A stretch of DNA of 64,000 nt from Reddybacter sp041277045 (GCA_041277045.1 JBGFSY010000001.1:1054001-1118000), one strand, 5' to 3'; shown: positions 1 through 9,395, numbered from the stretch's first letter. The notes: generated from the letters alone by a model not told the origin. A program made the numbers and translations.

Positions 1-217
1 TGCCAATCGTCGCTTGGCTTTTGACCGCCTGCGTTGCAAAGCTACAGTCGGTAAATTATTCGGTGAGCTTGGTCCTCGTTTTGAAGCTCGCCCCGGTGGT
101 TATACGCGCATTCTGAAGTGCGGCTATCGTACGGGTGATAAGGCACCAATGGCTTACATTGAGCTCGTTGATCGTGCTGTTGAGCCTGAAGAAGAGTTTG
201 AGGCTGTTGAGGAATAA
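1..217 (+). CDS. rplQ: 50S ribosomal protein L17 (bL17), 3' end
   Basis: Partial gene whose start lies before the window. The visible reading frame begins at base 2 and ends at TAA 215-217. The last ~70 residues read ANRRLAFDRLRCKATVGKLF, then a FGELGPRF segment, then an RPGGYTRI-type motif and GDKAPMAYIEL, which is the conserved C-terminal part of bL17. bL17 is a large-subunit protein near the exit tunnel and is normally the last gene of the alpha operon (rpsM-K-D-rpoA-rplQ). A terminator follows directly, consistent with that end position. The acidic tail (EPEEEFEAVEE) is a common species-specific extension. Confidence 0.96.
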   Translation, partial: ANRRLAFDRLRCKATVGKLFGELGPRFEARPGGYTRILKCGYRTGDKAPMAYIELVDRAVEPEEEFEAVEE

Positions 218-230
218 TACCTCCGCAGAC

Positions 231-260
231 AAAAAAAACCGGACCTGTTCCGGTTTTTTT
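231..260. terminator. Rho-independent terminator after rplQ, probably bidirectional
   Basis: An A8 run leads into the arms AACCGGA/TCCGGTT around a short loop, ending in a T7 run. The A-run on one side and T-run on the other let it work for both rplQ (plus) and the converging apaH transcript (minus). Confidence 0.9.
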
Positions 261-299
261 ATGTCTGGGATTTAGGTATCTCCCTGCATAAGTAATTTC

Positions 300-1103
300 T
301 TAGTCGCAACTACAGTGGCTATATTTCCTGGTCGACAAATTCATCAGGCGCATCCGCCCGCCCCATACGCAGCCTGTGTCGAGGGGAAACAGATTTTCGC
401 CCTGCACGTTACCTTCAAGGGCCGCCCAGTGGCCGAAAATTATATTGTTATTGGCTGTCTTACGCTGTGGGTGGCTGTACCAGGGGGCGAAACCCTCTGG
501 TGACTCTTCGGGCCCATATTTCACGCTGAGCTCCAGCTCACCTTGAGCGTTGCAAAAACGCATACGGGTGAAGTAGTTCGTGATGCAGCGAAGTTGTACG
601 CCTAGGCTCTGTGATTTATGCCAGCTACCCGGCGTATTACCGTACATATGTTCGAAAAATAGTTCGGCATTGTCACTATGAAGGACGCTCTCTACTCGCT
701 TCGCTTTCCCCAGTGCTGTCTTTAGACTCCACTGGGGAGGGATTCCTGCGTGCACCATGACATAGCCATGTTCGTGGAGGAGTAATGGTTGTTGTTGCAG
801 CCAGGCCAATAACTCATCCCGGTCCGTAGCGCTGAGTATTTCCTGCAGTGTGTCTTTCGGGTTGAGCCGTTTGATGCCGCGAGCAGTCGCGAGTAGATGC
901 AGGTCGTGATTGCCTAGAACCATCTTAAAAGCTGGCCCAAGCCCTTTTACATAGCGCAGTGTCTCGAGGGACTGTGGGCCGCGATTAACGATGTCACCTG
1001 CCGCCCAAAGTTGATCACACTGAGGATCAAAATCAACCTGTTTAAGTAAGCAGAGCAAAGGCTGTAAGCAGCCCTGTAAATCGCCAACAGCATAGATTGT
1101 CAT
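300..1103 (-). CDS. apaH: Bis(5'-nucleosyl)-tetraphosphatase, symmetrical (ApaH)
   Basis: Hydrolyses Ap4A to two ADP; in the cytoplasm it keeps alarmone dinucleotides low and also removes Np4 RNA caps. The 267-residue length is normal for the family. The calcineurin-like metallophosphatase blocks are all visible: GDLQGC near residue 8, GDIVNRGP near 36 and GNHDLHLL near 64, plus a later HAG motif (MVHAGIPP near 117). It is the last gene of the lptD-surA-pdxA-rsmA-apaG-apaH run, 5 bp after apaG, the same order as in Pseudomonas and E. coli. The ATG at 1101-1103 is the natural start. Confidence 0.95.
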   Translation of the reverse strand: MTIYAVGDLQGCLQPLLCLLKQVDFDPQCDQLWAAGDIVNRGPQSLETLRYVKGLGPAFKMVLGNHDLHLLATARGIKRLNPKDTLQEILSATDRDELLAWLQQQPLLLHEHGYVMVHAGIPPQWSLKTALGKAKRVESVLHSDNAELFFEHMYGNTPGSWHKSQSLGVQLRCITNYFTRMRFCNAQGELELSVKYGPEESPEGFAPWYSHPQRKTANNNIIFGHWAALEGNVQGENLFPLDTGCVWGGRMRLMNLSTRKYSHCSCD

Positions 1104-1108
1104 GCTGA

Positions 1109-1483
1109 CTAGTTCACCGCGTTGGGTAGTGCCAGAGTGAATACGGGTATATCAACCTCGAACCCCAGCCCATTTTCTCCTTGCATGTGGTAACTGCCCT
1201 GCATTGTGCCAACCACCGTTTCTAGTACAGCACCGCTGCTGTATTGATAGCTGTCTCCCGGTGAGATCAAGGGTTGCTCGCCGACGACACCCATTCCCTT
1301 TACCTCACGGCGGACGCCGTTGCCATCGATAATTATCCAGTGGCGGCTGATTAGTTGCGCGCCAATGTGCCCCTCATTAGTCAGCGTTATATGGTAAGCA
1401 AAAGCATACTGCTTTTTTTCAGGGCTCGATTGATAGGGTAGGTATTCAGTGTCTATCACTACCTTGATTGATTCGGTCTTCAT
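1109..1483 (-). CDS. apaG: ApaG domain protein
   Basis: 124 residues, the full length of the single-domain ApaG family. ApaG folds like a fibronectin type III/immunoglobulin beta sandwich; its biochemical role is unsettled, with mutants linked to Co2+/Mg2+ efflux phenotypes. Family hallmarks visible here are RHWIIIDGNG, VKGMGVVGEQP and the C-terminal MQGSYHMQ segment. It lies between rsmA (24 bp) and apaH (5 bp), as in most gammaproteobacteria, so it is almost certainly co-transcribed with them. Confidence 0.94.
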   Translation of the reverse strand: MKTESIKVVIDTEYLPYQSSPEKKQYAFAYHITLTNEGHIGAQLISRHWIIIDGNGVRREVKGMGVVGEQPLISPGDSYQYSSGAVLETVVGTMQGSYHMQGENGLGFEVDIPVFTLALPNAVN

Positions 1484-1507
1484 CGCTGTCTGCTCATGGT
1501 CGTCCTC

Positions 1508-2302
1508 TTAGCGGAATTGACTCAGTTGATTGGCCAAATGAATGAACTCCTCTACAGAGAAGGTCTCTGGGCGCCGCCCCAGATCAATGTCGGCCAGGCA
1601 GTTCTCAGGCAACTTTTTGAGTATAAGCTTGAGTCCGTTTCGCAGGGTCTTGCGACGTTGCTGGAAGCAGGCATTAATCATCTGGGCAAAAAAGACGGGA
1701 TCAGAAACAGGTGTTGTTCTCTCTCTAGGGCGTAGTCGGACGATGGCGGATTCCACCTTGGGGGCAGGCCTGAAAGCAGAGGGGGGGACGACAAATAATG
1801 GCTCAACATGGCAGTGGTATTGCACCATGACACTCAAGCGACCATAGGTTTTGTTGCCCTCTGGGGAGGCAAGTCGGTCGACAACCTCTTTTTGCAGCAT
1901 AAAGTGCATGTCGCGAATACAGGACTTGTAGCTTAGTAAATGAAAGAGCAGTGGGGTCGAAATGTTATAGGGTAAATTGCCGATAATGCGTAGTGGCTGA
2001 TCGCCTTTAGCGAAAGCGCCATAGTCGACTTTTAGCGCATCAATAAGGTGGAGCTGGAAATCGGCTGTATCAGCATATTGCTCGCGTAATTTTGCCGCGA
2101 GGTCTCGATCAATTTCCACGACGTCCAGCTGACAGTTTTTGTCGACCAGGTGTGTGGTTAGAGCGCCTAGCCCGGGGCCGACTTCGACCAGATGTTCTCC
2201 GGCCTGCGGATTCACAGCGCGAATAATACGGTTAATAATATTGCCGTCGACTAAAAAGTTTTGGCCGAAACGCTTCTTCGCTTGATGGGTGCTGTTGGTC
2301 AT
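1508..2302 (-). CDS. rsmA: 16S rRNA (adenine1518-N6/adenine1519-N6)-dimethyltransferase
   Basis: KsgA/RsmA transfers four methyl groups from SAM to two adjacent adenosines in helix 45 of 16S rRNA, a late checkpoint of 30S assembly. Visible motifs: KKRFGQNFLVD at the N-terminus, the SAM-binding VEVGPGLGALT, and the catalytic NLPYNIST (motif IV). The ATG at 2302 gives MTNSTHQAKKRFG and 264 residues, the usual length. A longer reading frame opens with GTG at 2353 but would run into pdxA by 29 bp and add 17 residues of no family character, so 2302 is preferred. Upstream of apaG in the same operon. Confidence 0.95.
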   Translation of the reverse strand: MTNSTHQAKKRFGQNFLVDGNIINRIIRAVNPQAGEHLVEVGPGLGALTTHLVDKNCQLDVVEIDRDLAAKLREQYADTADFQLHLIDALKVDYGAFAKGDQPLRIIGNLPYNISTPLLFHLLSYKSCIRDMHFMLQKEVVDRLASPEGNKTYGRLSVMVQYHCHVEPLFVVPPSAFRPAPKVESAIVRLRPRERTTPVSDPVFFAQMINACFQQRRKTLRNGLKLILKKLPENCLADIDLGRRPETFSVEEFIHLANQLSQFR

Positions 2303-2324
2303 AGTGAGTTTACTAGTGGTTGAT

Positions 2325-3317
2325 TTAGACTTTACTGAGATTGCCGTGGGCACTGGCTAGCTGAGCCGCGCATTCAATAGCGTAAGAGAGACTACCAGTG
2401 CTGGCCTTACCCGTGCCCGCCAATTCAAGTGCCGTGCCGTGGTCGACGGAAGTGCGGATAAAGGGCAGGCCGAGGGTGATGTTCACCGCTTTGCCAAAGC
2501 CCTGATATTTAAGCACCGGAAGTCCCTGATCATGATACATCGCTAACACCGCATCAGCATTGTTCAGGTGTTGAGGGGTAAACAGGCTGTCTGCTGGTAG
2601 TGGGCCTGTTAAGTTAAAACCCTCGGCATTGAGCTTTTTCAGCAAGGGCGTAATGGTTGTAATCTCTTCCCGGCCCAGATGCCCATTCTCACCCGCATGA
2701 GGGTTAAGACCGCAGACCAGTATGCGGGGATTCGGGATGGCGAATTTATTGATCAGTTCACTTTGTAAAATGCGCAAACAGGTTTCGAGCAGCTCGCTGG
2801 TGATGGCCCCTGCCACCTTGCTCAAGGGCAGGTGGGTGGTCGCAAGGGCGACCCGTAAACCCTCCGTGGCAAGCATCATGACTACATGCGGGGTGTCGCT
2901 GTGATCGGCCAAATATTCAGTGTGGCCGCTAAAGGGAATACCGGCATCGTTAATCACGGCTTTGTTGATGGGGCCAGTGATGAGGGCGCTATAAGTATTT
3001 GCCAAGCAGCCGACAATGGCTTTATCGAGGGCCTCAATAACGGCGGGGGCATTTTGTGGATTGGCTTGGCCGGGTGTTACGGCAACAGCCAGTTCGCAGG
3101 GATCGATACCCAGCTCGCCCGGTAGCAGTGGGCGAGGCGTGCCGGTGGCGGGTCGCAGTGCTAACTTGAGCCCGAGTTGCCGCGCCCGATCTTGCAATAG
3201 CTGCGGGTCGGCAATGGCGACCAGCTCATGGGGGCAGCCTTTTTGTACCAGCTGAATCAGCAGATCTGGGCCAATGCCTGCAGGTTCACCCGGAGTGACC
3301 GCCAGCCGTAGGATCAC
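2325..3317 (-). CDS. pdxA: 4-hydroxythreonine-4-phosphate dehydrogenase
   Basis: NAD-dependent step of DXP-dependent pyridoxal phosphate synthesis; it oxidises 4-phosphohydroxy-L-threonine. 330 residues. The N-terminal TPGEPAGIGPDL, the central GPINKAVINDAGIPFSGHTE and the C-terminal YHDQGLPVLKYQGFGKAVN are PdxA signatures carrying metal-binding His/Asp residues. It starts with GTG at 3317, overlapping the surA stop by four bases (GTGA), which suggests translational coupling. The pairing with surA and rsmA is conserved across gammaproteobacteria. Confidence 0.95.
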   Translation of the reverse strand: MILRLAVTPGEPAGIGPDLLIQLVQKGCPHELVAIADPQLLQDRARQLGLKLALRPATGTPRPLLPGELGIDPCELAVAVTPGQANPQNAPAVIEALDKAIVGCLANTYSALITGPINKAVINDAGIPFSGHTEYLADHSDTPHVVMMLATEGLRVALATTHLPLSKVAGAITSELLETCLRILQSELINKFAIPNPRILVCGLNPHAGENGHLGREEITTITPLLKKLNAEGFNLTGPLPADSLFTPQHLNNADAVLAMYHDQGLPVLKYQGFGKAVNITLGLPFIRTSVDHGTALELAGTGKASTGSLSYAIECAAQLASAHGNLSKV

Positions 3318-4660
3318 AGCCTTATATCAACGAAGGCCTCGCTGCGAATTTCCTGCAGCCAGATGGGTAGTTCCTCGGCGTACTTGCGTTGGCCGAGGGC
3401 ATTGCGGGCCTGATTGATGATGAGCTTTTCACTGAAGTCTTCGTTGCGTCGTCCAGTGACTTGAATAATATGCCAGCCGAATTGACTAAACACCGGCTCG
3501 CTCATCGCGTCGATCGCGAGCGTGGCGGCGGTGCTTTCAAAAATGGGTACGAATTGCCCCGACGTCGACCAGCCGAGTTCGCCACCCTTCAGAGCGGTGC
3601 CGGGGTCTTCAGAAAATTCTCGCGCCAGATCGGCAAAATCTTCACCTGCGACAATACGTTCTCGCAGTTCGCTGATTTTTTCGTGGGCACCCTCTTTGCT
3701 GAGAATCTCATTGGGCTTGACCAGTATGTGGCGGATCTCGGTTTGCTGTATCAGCCGTTCGCTACCGGCACCACGTCGCTCGTAAAGCTTCAGTAAGTGA
3801 ATGCCCGCATCGCTCTGCAGGGGAGGTGATATTTCACCGGGCTGCAGACTGGCGAGTGCCTGGCTGAATAGGGGCGGTAGCTGCATTGCTTTGCGCCAGT
3901 CTAAATCTCCGCCTTTCAGGGCGTTGGGCCCTCGAGAGTTGAGAATAGCGATATTGCGAAAATCGTTACTGTCGATAGCCTGTTGGCGGAGTTGGGCCGC
4001 TTGAGCAAGGGCGGCTTCGAGCTCTGTGGCGCTGGCCGAGGAGGCTAATGCCAGCAGTATATGCCCGACATTGAGGTCTGGAGAGGTCATCTGCTGCCCC
4101 TCTTCAGAGTTAAGAAAGTTTTCGACTTCCTGGTCGCTAATCTCGATGCGTCGCTTGACCATGCCTTCTTGCACGCGGCCGATGATCATGTCCTGGCTAA
4201 ATTGCTCGCGTAGCCGGGTCAGCGTTAAACCATCGTTGTGGGCCATGGCAACAAACTGATCAAAGGTCAGATTTTGTTGTTCAGCTGAACGGGTCAGAGC
4301 CGCATTGAGCTCTTTGTCGCTAATATTGATACCCGCTCTTTCAGCCATGGCGAGTTGAATGCGGTCGAGGATCAGTTTGTCGAGCACCTGGGAGACGAGC
4401 GCTTCCTTGGGCGGGACTTGCTGGCGTTGTTGTTGCTGGGCCGCTTGACGCTGTATTTGCTGATAATACTGCTCGGTGTGGGCGCGTAACTCACTTTGCA
4501 TTACCACGTCTTCATTGACGATGGCGGCAATGCCATCGAGGGGGACAAGCTCGGCCCAGCAAGTTGTCGCTCCGAGAAGTAGGCCCAGGCCCAGTGTTCG
4601 CAAGCCGCATCGCAGTGGTTTTTTGCCGGTGGTACTGGGGCTCGATTTATCTTGGTTCAT
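3314..4660 (-). CDS. surA: Periplasmic chaperone and peptidyl-prolyl isomerase SurA
   Basis: Escorts unfolded outer-membrane proteins, LptD among them, across the periplasm to BAM. From the ATG at 4660 the protein has 448 residues: a signal peptide ending near CWAEL, an N-terminal SurA chaperone domain starting DGIAAIVNEDVV, and two parvulin-type PPIase domains (cores NVGHILLAL near residue 200 and IRHILVKPN near 310), followed by the C-terminal helix. In-frame starts at 4678 (GTG), 4675 and 4666 would run further into lptD; 4660 still overlaps the lptD stop by 14 bp. A Gln-rich stretch lies near residues 65-80. Confidence 0.95.
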   Translation of the reverse strand: MNQDKSSPSTTGKKPLRCGLRTLGLGLLLGATTCWAELVPLDGIAAIVNEDVVMQSELRAHTEQYYQQIQRQAAQQQQRQQVPPKEALVSQVLDKLILDRIQLAMAERAGINISDKELNAALTRSAEQQNLTFDQFVAMAHNDGLTLTRLREQFSQDMIIGRVQEGMVKRRIEISDQEVENFLNSEEGQQMTSPDLNVGHILLALASSASATELEAALAQAAQLRQQAIDSNDFRNIAILNSRGPNALKGGDLDWRKAMQLPPLFSQALASLQPGEISPPLQSDAGIHLLKLYERRGAGSERLIQQTEIRHILVKPNEILSKEGAHEKISELRERIVAGEDFADLAREFSEDPGTALKGGELGWSTSGQFVPIFESTAATLAIDAMSEPVFSQFGWHIIQVTGRRNEDFSEKLIINQARNALGQRKYAEELPIWLQEIRSEAFVDIRL

Positions 4661-7268
4661 AGCCATAAATGCCATCACTCAGAATGCTATCAAGGGTCCC
4701 GCCTGTGCCGGCAAGGCCCTTTAATTGAATTTGGAAGAAAATACCGTCGTCGTATTCGAGCTCTTCTTCGGGGATTATTAGATCGTCATCTCGATCCAGC
4801 CAGTGGCGAGCGATAATCGCGGCGCGCCAGCAGCAGCTGTTGTATTCGATGCCGCCAAAAACTTCGAGTTCCCGGCTGTTGGTTAAATCCTGGTTCCAGC
4901 GGCCGATCAGACTCCAGCGGCGGTTGATCGGTAGATAGGCCGAAAGATCCGCCTGTTCAATATCGGCGTCGAATTCCTGACCGCCAATAATGCGGGGGTC
5001 TTCTCGAGTGTAGCGATAGCTGGCATTAAACAGGGCTTTTTCCTCACCGTGATAACGCAGGCTAAAGCTGCCTTTGTTGACGAGGTCGCTGTCATCATTG
5101 TAGAGAATGTCGGATTGAACGCGCCAGTGCTTGCTGAATTGAGCGCCAAACTCGGCAGCAAGGTCGGAGTCGTTGCGCTCGAGCTCTTCGTTGGCGGCTG
5201 AATAATTGAGGGCGACTTCTCTATCATCGAGATAAAAGACTTGCCCGATACTGGCGTGGAAGCGCTCTATGCCGCTACTGCTGTCGATCATGCGAGTGGT
5301 CAGTGCAACAGTGAGCTGTTCCGCATCACTAATGCGGTCACTGCCAGAAAAGCGCTCATCACGAAATAGCTGTTGGTAGCTAAAGGTTAGCTCGTCGGTG
5401 TCAAAGTCAGGGTTGTCACTCTGATCTTCAGTTTTGGCATTCAGGTAATAAATTCGCGGTTCGAGGGTCTGGGTATGGCCGCCGAACAGATCCGAGAAGC
5501 GCTCGAAGAAAAGGCCCGTGTCGATAATACCTACTGGCACTGTCGTGGAGGGGCCGTCATTGCCGCCCGGTGTCAGTGGGTCGTCGAGATCATAGCTTAG
5601 ATGCTTGAGTTTTAATGTCGGACGAAAGTAGCCCCACATCCACTGTTTGTCGAGAGTGACAGAAAAATCAGAGCGCAGGCGGTCGCCAGTGACGCGAGTG
5701 TCGTCGTCGTGGTCGAAGACGGTGAACTGGTTTTTCAGATTAAGCAGGATGTCCTGAGCGCCCGCCTGAAAGTGATAATCCCCGTTGGCAAGAACGCGGG
5801 GTAATTGCTGATATTGCTCACTGGTGTTGTTAATTAAGGTTTGATACTCGGTGCCGCTGACACCAAAACGCCAGTGGTCGGTGCTGTAGTTGATACCGGC
5901 AAATTGCTTGAGGTGGGTCTGGCTGCGAGCTTCAAATGTGGCGTTGCCAATATCCTGAAAATAGTCTTCGTCACTGGTTTTTGTGTAATCGATGGTGGTG
6001 CCCCAGTGCTTACCGATACCTCCGCGGTGGTCGACAGTGGCGAGCCAGCGGTCTTCTCCCTCAAGAGGCTTTAGCTGGGTGATGGGGTCGATCTCGACGT
6101 CGCCACCATCGTCATCACCAAGCCAGCCGCCGCCCAATATTGTTTCTGAGTGCCTTGAAAGATGGCGCAGTTCGAGTTCGAGCATCTCACCGCGTTCCTG
6201 CATGTAGCGGGGCGTTATCGTGGCATCGTAATTCGGTGCCAGGTTGAGATAAATCGGTTGCGCGTAATCAAAACCATTTTTGTCGCTGAAGCTAATTTCT
6301 GGGAACAGTAGGCCGCTAGCGCGACGGCCATCGACGGGGTAGCGTACCCAGGGCAGGTAAATGATGGGCACATCTTTCACTTTAATGCGCACATGTTTGG
6401 CGGTGGCCATGCCTGTTTGTGGGTCGATGGTGATATTGCTGGAGGCCATCGTCCAGGTGTTATTGCCCGGCTCGCAGGTGGTGTAGGTGGCATTGTCGAT
6501 AAAAATCATGCCGTCTTCCTGGCGCGCAACGGTTCCGGCTGTGCCGCGTATCGCCGCCTCATGGAAGACCCAGGTGGCGTCGTTGACCTCGAGTTCGCCG
6601 GAGTCGAGATTAAAATGCGCTTCCTTGCCAAGCATCAATAGGCCGGGTTCACGAAGTTGCACACTGCCTTTAAGGGTGGCGGTTCGCTCATCCTGATTGA
6701 GAATAGCTGTATGACTACTCACCTGGCGGTGGCCCTGTGATATTTGCACATCACCTTTCATGGTGGCGACATTATCCTGGGCTTCGGTAGTGGTGGAGCT
6801 GGCGCGCAGAGGCGCATCGTCGGGGTTTAGTTCGGCATCGGGGTAGTCCCGGGGTGGTTCGATATAACGTCCGCAGCAGCCATCGGTTGAACTTTGCTTT
6901 TGCTCCTCGGTGAGCTCGGTTTCGCCTACCCAGTCCAGGTTGCGCGGCAATTTAATCAGAGGCTCATCGGTCTTCGCCGCAGTTTTCGCGGTCGCAGTAC
7001 GACGTTTTATATCTCTGTGCGGCGGTTTCAAATAGGCTGGGCCGGGTACCGTCAGCTCGGTGCAGGCCCAGCTACCATCTGCCGTGGTGTCACAGCGCCA
7101 CTCGGTGTGGGTGTTGGTAGCTAAGGTTTGCGGCTCAGAGTCGGTCTCGTTACTTAGCGCTGGAGTCGCGACGAGTAACCCACAACTCAGGCTTAGCAGC
7201 CGAAAGGCGGTCATTCGCAAGTGCAGGGTGTGTCGATGGTAGAGCCTGGCGAAAAAGGTCGATGGCAT
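4647..7268 (-). CDS. lptD: LPS-assembly outer-membrane protein LptD
   Basis: With lipoprotein LptE (27487-28014 here) it forms the outer-membrane translocon that places lipopolysaccharide on the cell surface. 873 residues from the ATG at 7268. A second ATG at 7214 would give a cleaner signal peptide (MTAFRLLSLSCGLLV...ALS), so the start is uncertain by 18 residues. The mature part has an OstA/LptA-like jellyroll with GDVQISQGHRQV near residue 170, then a large beta-barrel. The C-terminal YNSCCWRAA holds the adjacent cysteines that, in E. coli, form the disulfides needed for activity. N-terminal cysteines (WRCDTT, WACTEL, DGCCGRY) could be their partners. Confidence 0.95.
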   Translation of the reverse strand: MPSTFFARLYHRHTLHLRMTAFRLLSLSCGLLVATPALSNETDSEPQTLATNTHTEWRCDTTADGSWACTELTVPGPAYLKPPHRDIKRRTATAKTAAKTDEPLIKLPRNLDWVGETELTEEQKQSSTDGCCGRYIEPPRDYPDAELNPDDAPLRASSTTTEAQDNVATMKGDVQISQGHRQVSSHTAILNQDERTATLKGSVQLREPGLLMLGKEAHFNLDSGELEVNDATWVFHEAAIRGTAGTVARQEDGMIFIDNATYTTCEPGNNTWTMASSNITIDPQTGMATAKHVRIKVKDVPIIYLPWVRYPVDGRRASGLLFPEISFSDKNGFDYAQPIYLNLAPNYDATITPRYMQERGEMLELELRHLSRHSETILGGGWLGDDDGGDVEIDPITQLKPLEGEDRWLATVDHRGGIGKHWGTTIDYTKTSDEDYFQDIGNATFEARSQTHLKQFAGINYSTDHWRFGVSGTEYQTLINNTSEQYQQLPRVLANGDYHFQAGAQDILLNLKNQFTVFDHDDDTRVTGDRLRSDFSVTLDKQWMWGYFRPTLKLKHLSYDLDDPLTPGGNDGPSTTVPVGIIDTGLFFERFSDLFGGHTQTLEPRIYYLNAKTEDQSDNPDFDTDELTFSYQQLFRDERFSGSDRISDAEQLTVALTTRMIDSSSGIERFHASIGQVFYLDDREVALNYSAANEELERNDSDLAAEFGAQFSKHWRVQSDILYNDDSDLVNKGSFSLRYHGEEKALFNASYRYTREDPRIIGGQEFDADIEQADLSAYLPINRRWSLIGRWNQDLTNSRELEVFGGIEYNSCCWRAAIIARHWLDRDDDLIIPEEELEYDDGIFFQIQLKGLAGTGGTLDSILSDGIYGYEPR

Positions 7269-7493
7269 TCTTGTTATCCAGTTGCGGCCTTGATTGGGTC
7301 GTCAATACTTAGGGAGGTGCTGATTAAGTCGATTAGAATTAGGGGCCGTTTTAGCCAGCATAAAATAATTGGACTTGATTCGAGCTTCCTTAAAGTTGTA
7401 GCCCGACATTTTACCTAAAGTAAACGAGGGTGCGAGTACCTCGGGGGGCTTTAGGCTAAAATAAGTGTTTTCTAGAGCATTACTTGGATTTTT

Positions 7494-8546
7494 ATGCCTG
7501 ATTCAGACTCTCTGCGCGATTGGGCCGGTGAATTCCAGCCGGGCAAGCCGGCGGATACCGATTTAAAGTTGCTACCGGTGACAGGCGATGCCGGCTTTCG
7601 ATCTTATTTCAGAAGCAATACCCAGCCACCGTTTATTGCCGCACTGGCGCCCCCCGAGCACGAAGATAATCCGGCCTTTGTGAATATCGCTATCGCCATG
7701 GCCAAAGGCGGTGTTCATGTGCCAAAAATATATGCCGTCGACTATGCTCAGGGTTTTTTACTGCAGGAAGATCTGGGTGAGACGCTGTATCTCGATGTGC
7801 TCAACAAGGAAAGCCAAAGCCAGCTCTACGATCGCGCCGAAGAGACACTGCTGCAAATACAAAAACTACCCGCCGATAGTGCGCTATTTCCCGCCTACGA
7901 TGCTGCACTACTGCAGCGTGAGCTTGACCTTTTCCCCGAGTGGTTTGTTGGCGGGCTTCTTGATGTAAAGCTCGATGTGCAGACTCACCGTTTGCTCGAT
8001 GACTTATTTGCCGTGTTGCTGGATAGCGCTGCGGATCAGCCACAGGTGGTGGTGCATCGAGACTTTCACTCGCGTAACTTACTGGTGCTGGACGATGGCG
8101 GTGTCGGTGTTATCGACTTTCAGGATGCCGTGTTCGGCCCGCTGAGTTATGACCTGATGTCCCTGTTGCGGGACTGTTATATCCGCTGGCCCCAGGCCTT
8201 GGTTGAGCAGCGAGTTGAGGGTTTTCGCTGTAAATTATTGGCCCAGGCAGAGGCGCGGGGGCAAGCAGTGACCCTGCCCGATAGTGAGACCTTTCTGCGC
8301 TGGTTTGATTTGATGGGCTTGCAGCGGCATTTAAAAGTGCTAGGTATTTTTGCCCGCCTGTCGCTGCGTGATGGCAAGGCACGCTATTTAGATGACCTGC
8401 CACTGGTGATGCGTTACGTCCTTGAAGTTGCACAGAAACACCCTGAAACCCAGGGTTTTTACCACTGGTTTGTCGATAATCTCGAGCCGAAAATTCTCGA
8501 GAAAGACTGGTATCAGCCCTGGCAAACAGCCGGTGACGGCGCGTGA
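7494..8546 (+). CDS. amgK: N-acetylmuramate/N-acetylglucosamine kinase AmgK
   Basis: Phosphorylates the anomeric carbon of MurNAc or GlcNAc recovered from peptidoglycan, the first step of the recycling route that bypasses de novo UDP-MurNAc synthesis. It is an aminoglycoside-phosphotransferase-fold protein of 350 residues: the catalytic loop VVHRDFHSRNLLV near residue 185 and the metal-binding VIDFQDAVFGP near 205 are both intact. It overlaps murU by four bases (GTGA) and stands divergent from lptD, the arrangement known in Pseudomonas putida. The ATG at 7494 is the only sensible start. Confidence 0.92.
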   Translation: MPDSDSLRDWAGEFQPGKPADTDLKLLPVTGDAGFRSYFRSNTQPPFIAALAPPEHEDNPAFVNIAIAMAKGGVHVPKIYAVDYAQGFLLQEDLGETLYLDVLNKESQSQLYDRAEETLLQIQKLPADSALFPAYDAALLQRELDLFPEWFVGGLLDVKLDVQTHRLLDDLFAVLLDSAADQPQVVVHRDFHSRNLLVLDDGGVGVIDFQDAVFGPLSYDLMSLLRDCYIRWPQALVEQRVEGFRCKLLAQAEARGQAVTLPDSETFLRWFDLMGLQRHLKVLGIFARLSLRDGKARYLDDLPLVMRYVLEVAQKHPETQGFYHWFVDNLEPKILEKDWYQPWQTAGDGA

Positions 8547-9274
8547 AGGCAATGATCCTTGCGGCGGGCTTTGGCAAGCGCCTGCGTCCGCTGACCGAAT
8601 ATACGCCGAAGCCTTTGCTCGAAGTGCATGGTAAACCCTTGATCGTTTACCACCTTGAGGCATTGGCTCGGGCGGGTGTTAAAGAGGTGGTGATTAATAC
8701 GGCCTGGCTCGGTGAAAAGTTAGAGAGCTGTTTGGGTGACGGCAGTCAGTATGGACTGAGTATTGCTTGGTCACGAGAGGTCGAACCCTTGGAGACTGGG
8801 GGTGGCATTTATCGCGCATTGCCCTTGCTGGGCGCGGAGCCTTTTATGCTGGTCAACGGTGACGTGTGGACGGATTACCCTTTCGAGCAGTTGCTGTCGC
8901 GGCAACTGGATGAGGGCTGCCTCGCCCACTTGGTGCTGGTGTCTAACCCTGAGCACAATCAGTCCGGCGACTACTGTTTTGCCAGTAACCGGGCTATTGA
9001 GGCTGACGAAATGCCGAGAGGTATTTTAGTCGGCCCCGTCGCTGTCGATAAGCTAGCGGGTCGGTCGACCTACACCTTCAGTGGCCTCAGCCTAATTCAT
9101 CCGCAATTATTCACCGCTTGCGGCCATGCTGAGGCTTTTCCTCTGCGTGATGTGCTGGCTCCTGCTTTTCACCATGGACAGGTTGGCGGCGAACTTTATC
9201 GGGGTGAGTGGTGTGACGTGGGTACCCTTGATCGGCTGGATGCGCTGAATCAACGGCCGTGGTTTGGACGCTGA
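8543..9274 (+). CDS. murU: N-acetylmuramate alpha-1-phosphate uridylyltransferase MurU
   Basis: Converts MurNAc-1-phosphate and UTP to UDP-MurNAc, completing the AmgK-MurU recycling bypass. 243 residues of the nucleotidyltransferase GT-A-like fold: the N-terminal MILAAGFGKRLRPLTEYTPK signature with the following PLLEVHGKPL, VNTAWLGE-like and LVNGDVWTD (metal-binding Asp) blocks are visible. The start is GTG at 8543 inside the amgK stop. In organisms with this pair the pathway lowers dependence on MurA and so raises tolerance to fosfomycin; that is family knowledge, not tested here. Confidence 0.92.
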   Translation: MKAMILAAGFGKRLRPLTEYTPKPLLEVHGKPLIVYHLEALARAGVKEVVINTAWLGEKLESCLGDGSQYGLSIAWSREVEPLETGGGIYRALPLLGAEPFMLVNGDVWTDYPFEQLLSRQLDEGCLAHLVLVSNPEHNQSGDYCFASNRAIEADEMPRGILVGPVAVDKLAGRSTYTFSGLSLIHPQLFTACGHAEAFPLRDVLAPAFHHGQVGGELYRGEWCDVGTLDRLDALNQRPWFGR

Positions 9275-9395
9275 TTTTATAGGGTTTACAGTGAGTAAAG
9301 CCTTCTCAGTCAATACCCTTTATAGCTACAATAGGGGTATCTGTGTCAGCTCTTGCGAGCCCCTTGTTTATTAATGGATATTTTCTGAGGTCGTT

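Noticed and set aside
3389..3796. Plus-strand open frames antisense to surA, lptD, leuS and other long genes
   Set aside because: They mirror codon bias of strongly supported minus-strand genes, have no family character or ribosome-binding sites, and would need full overlap with essential genes.
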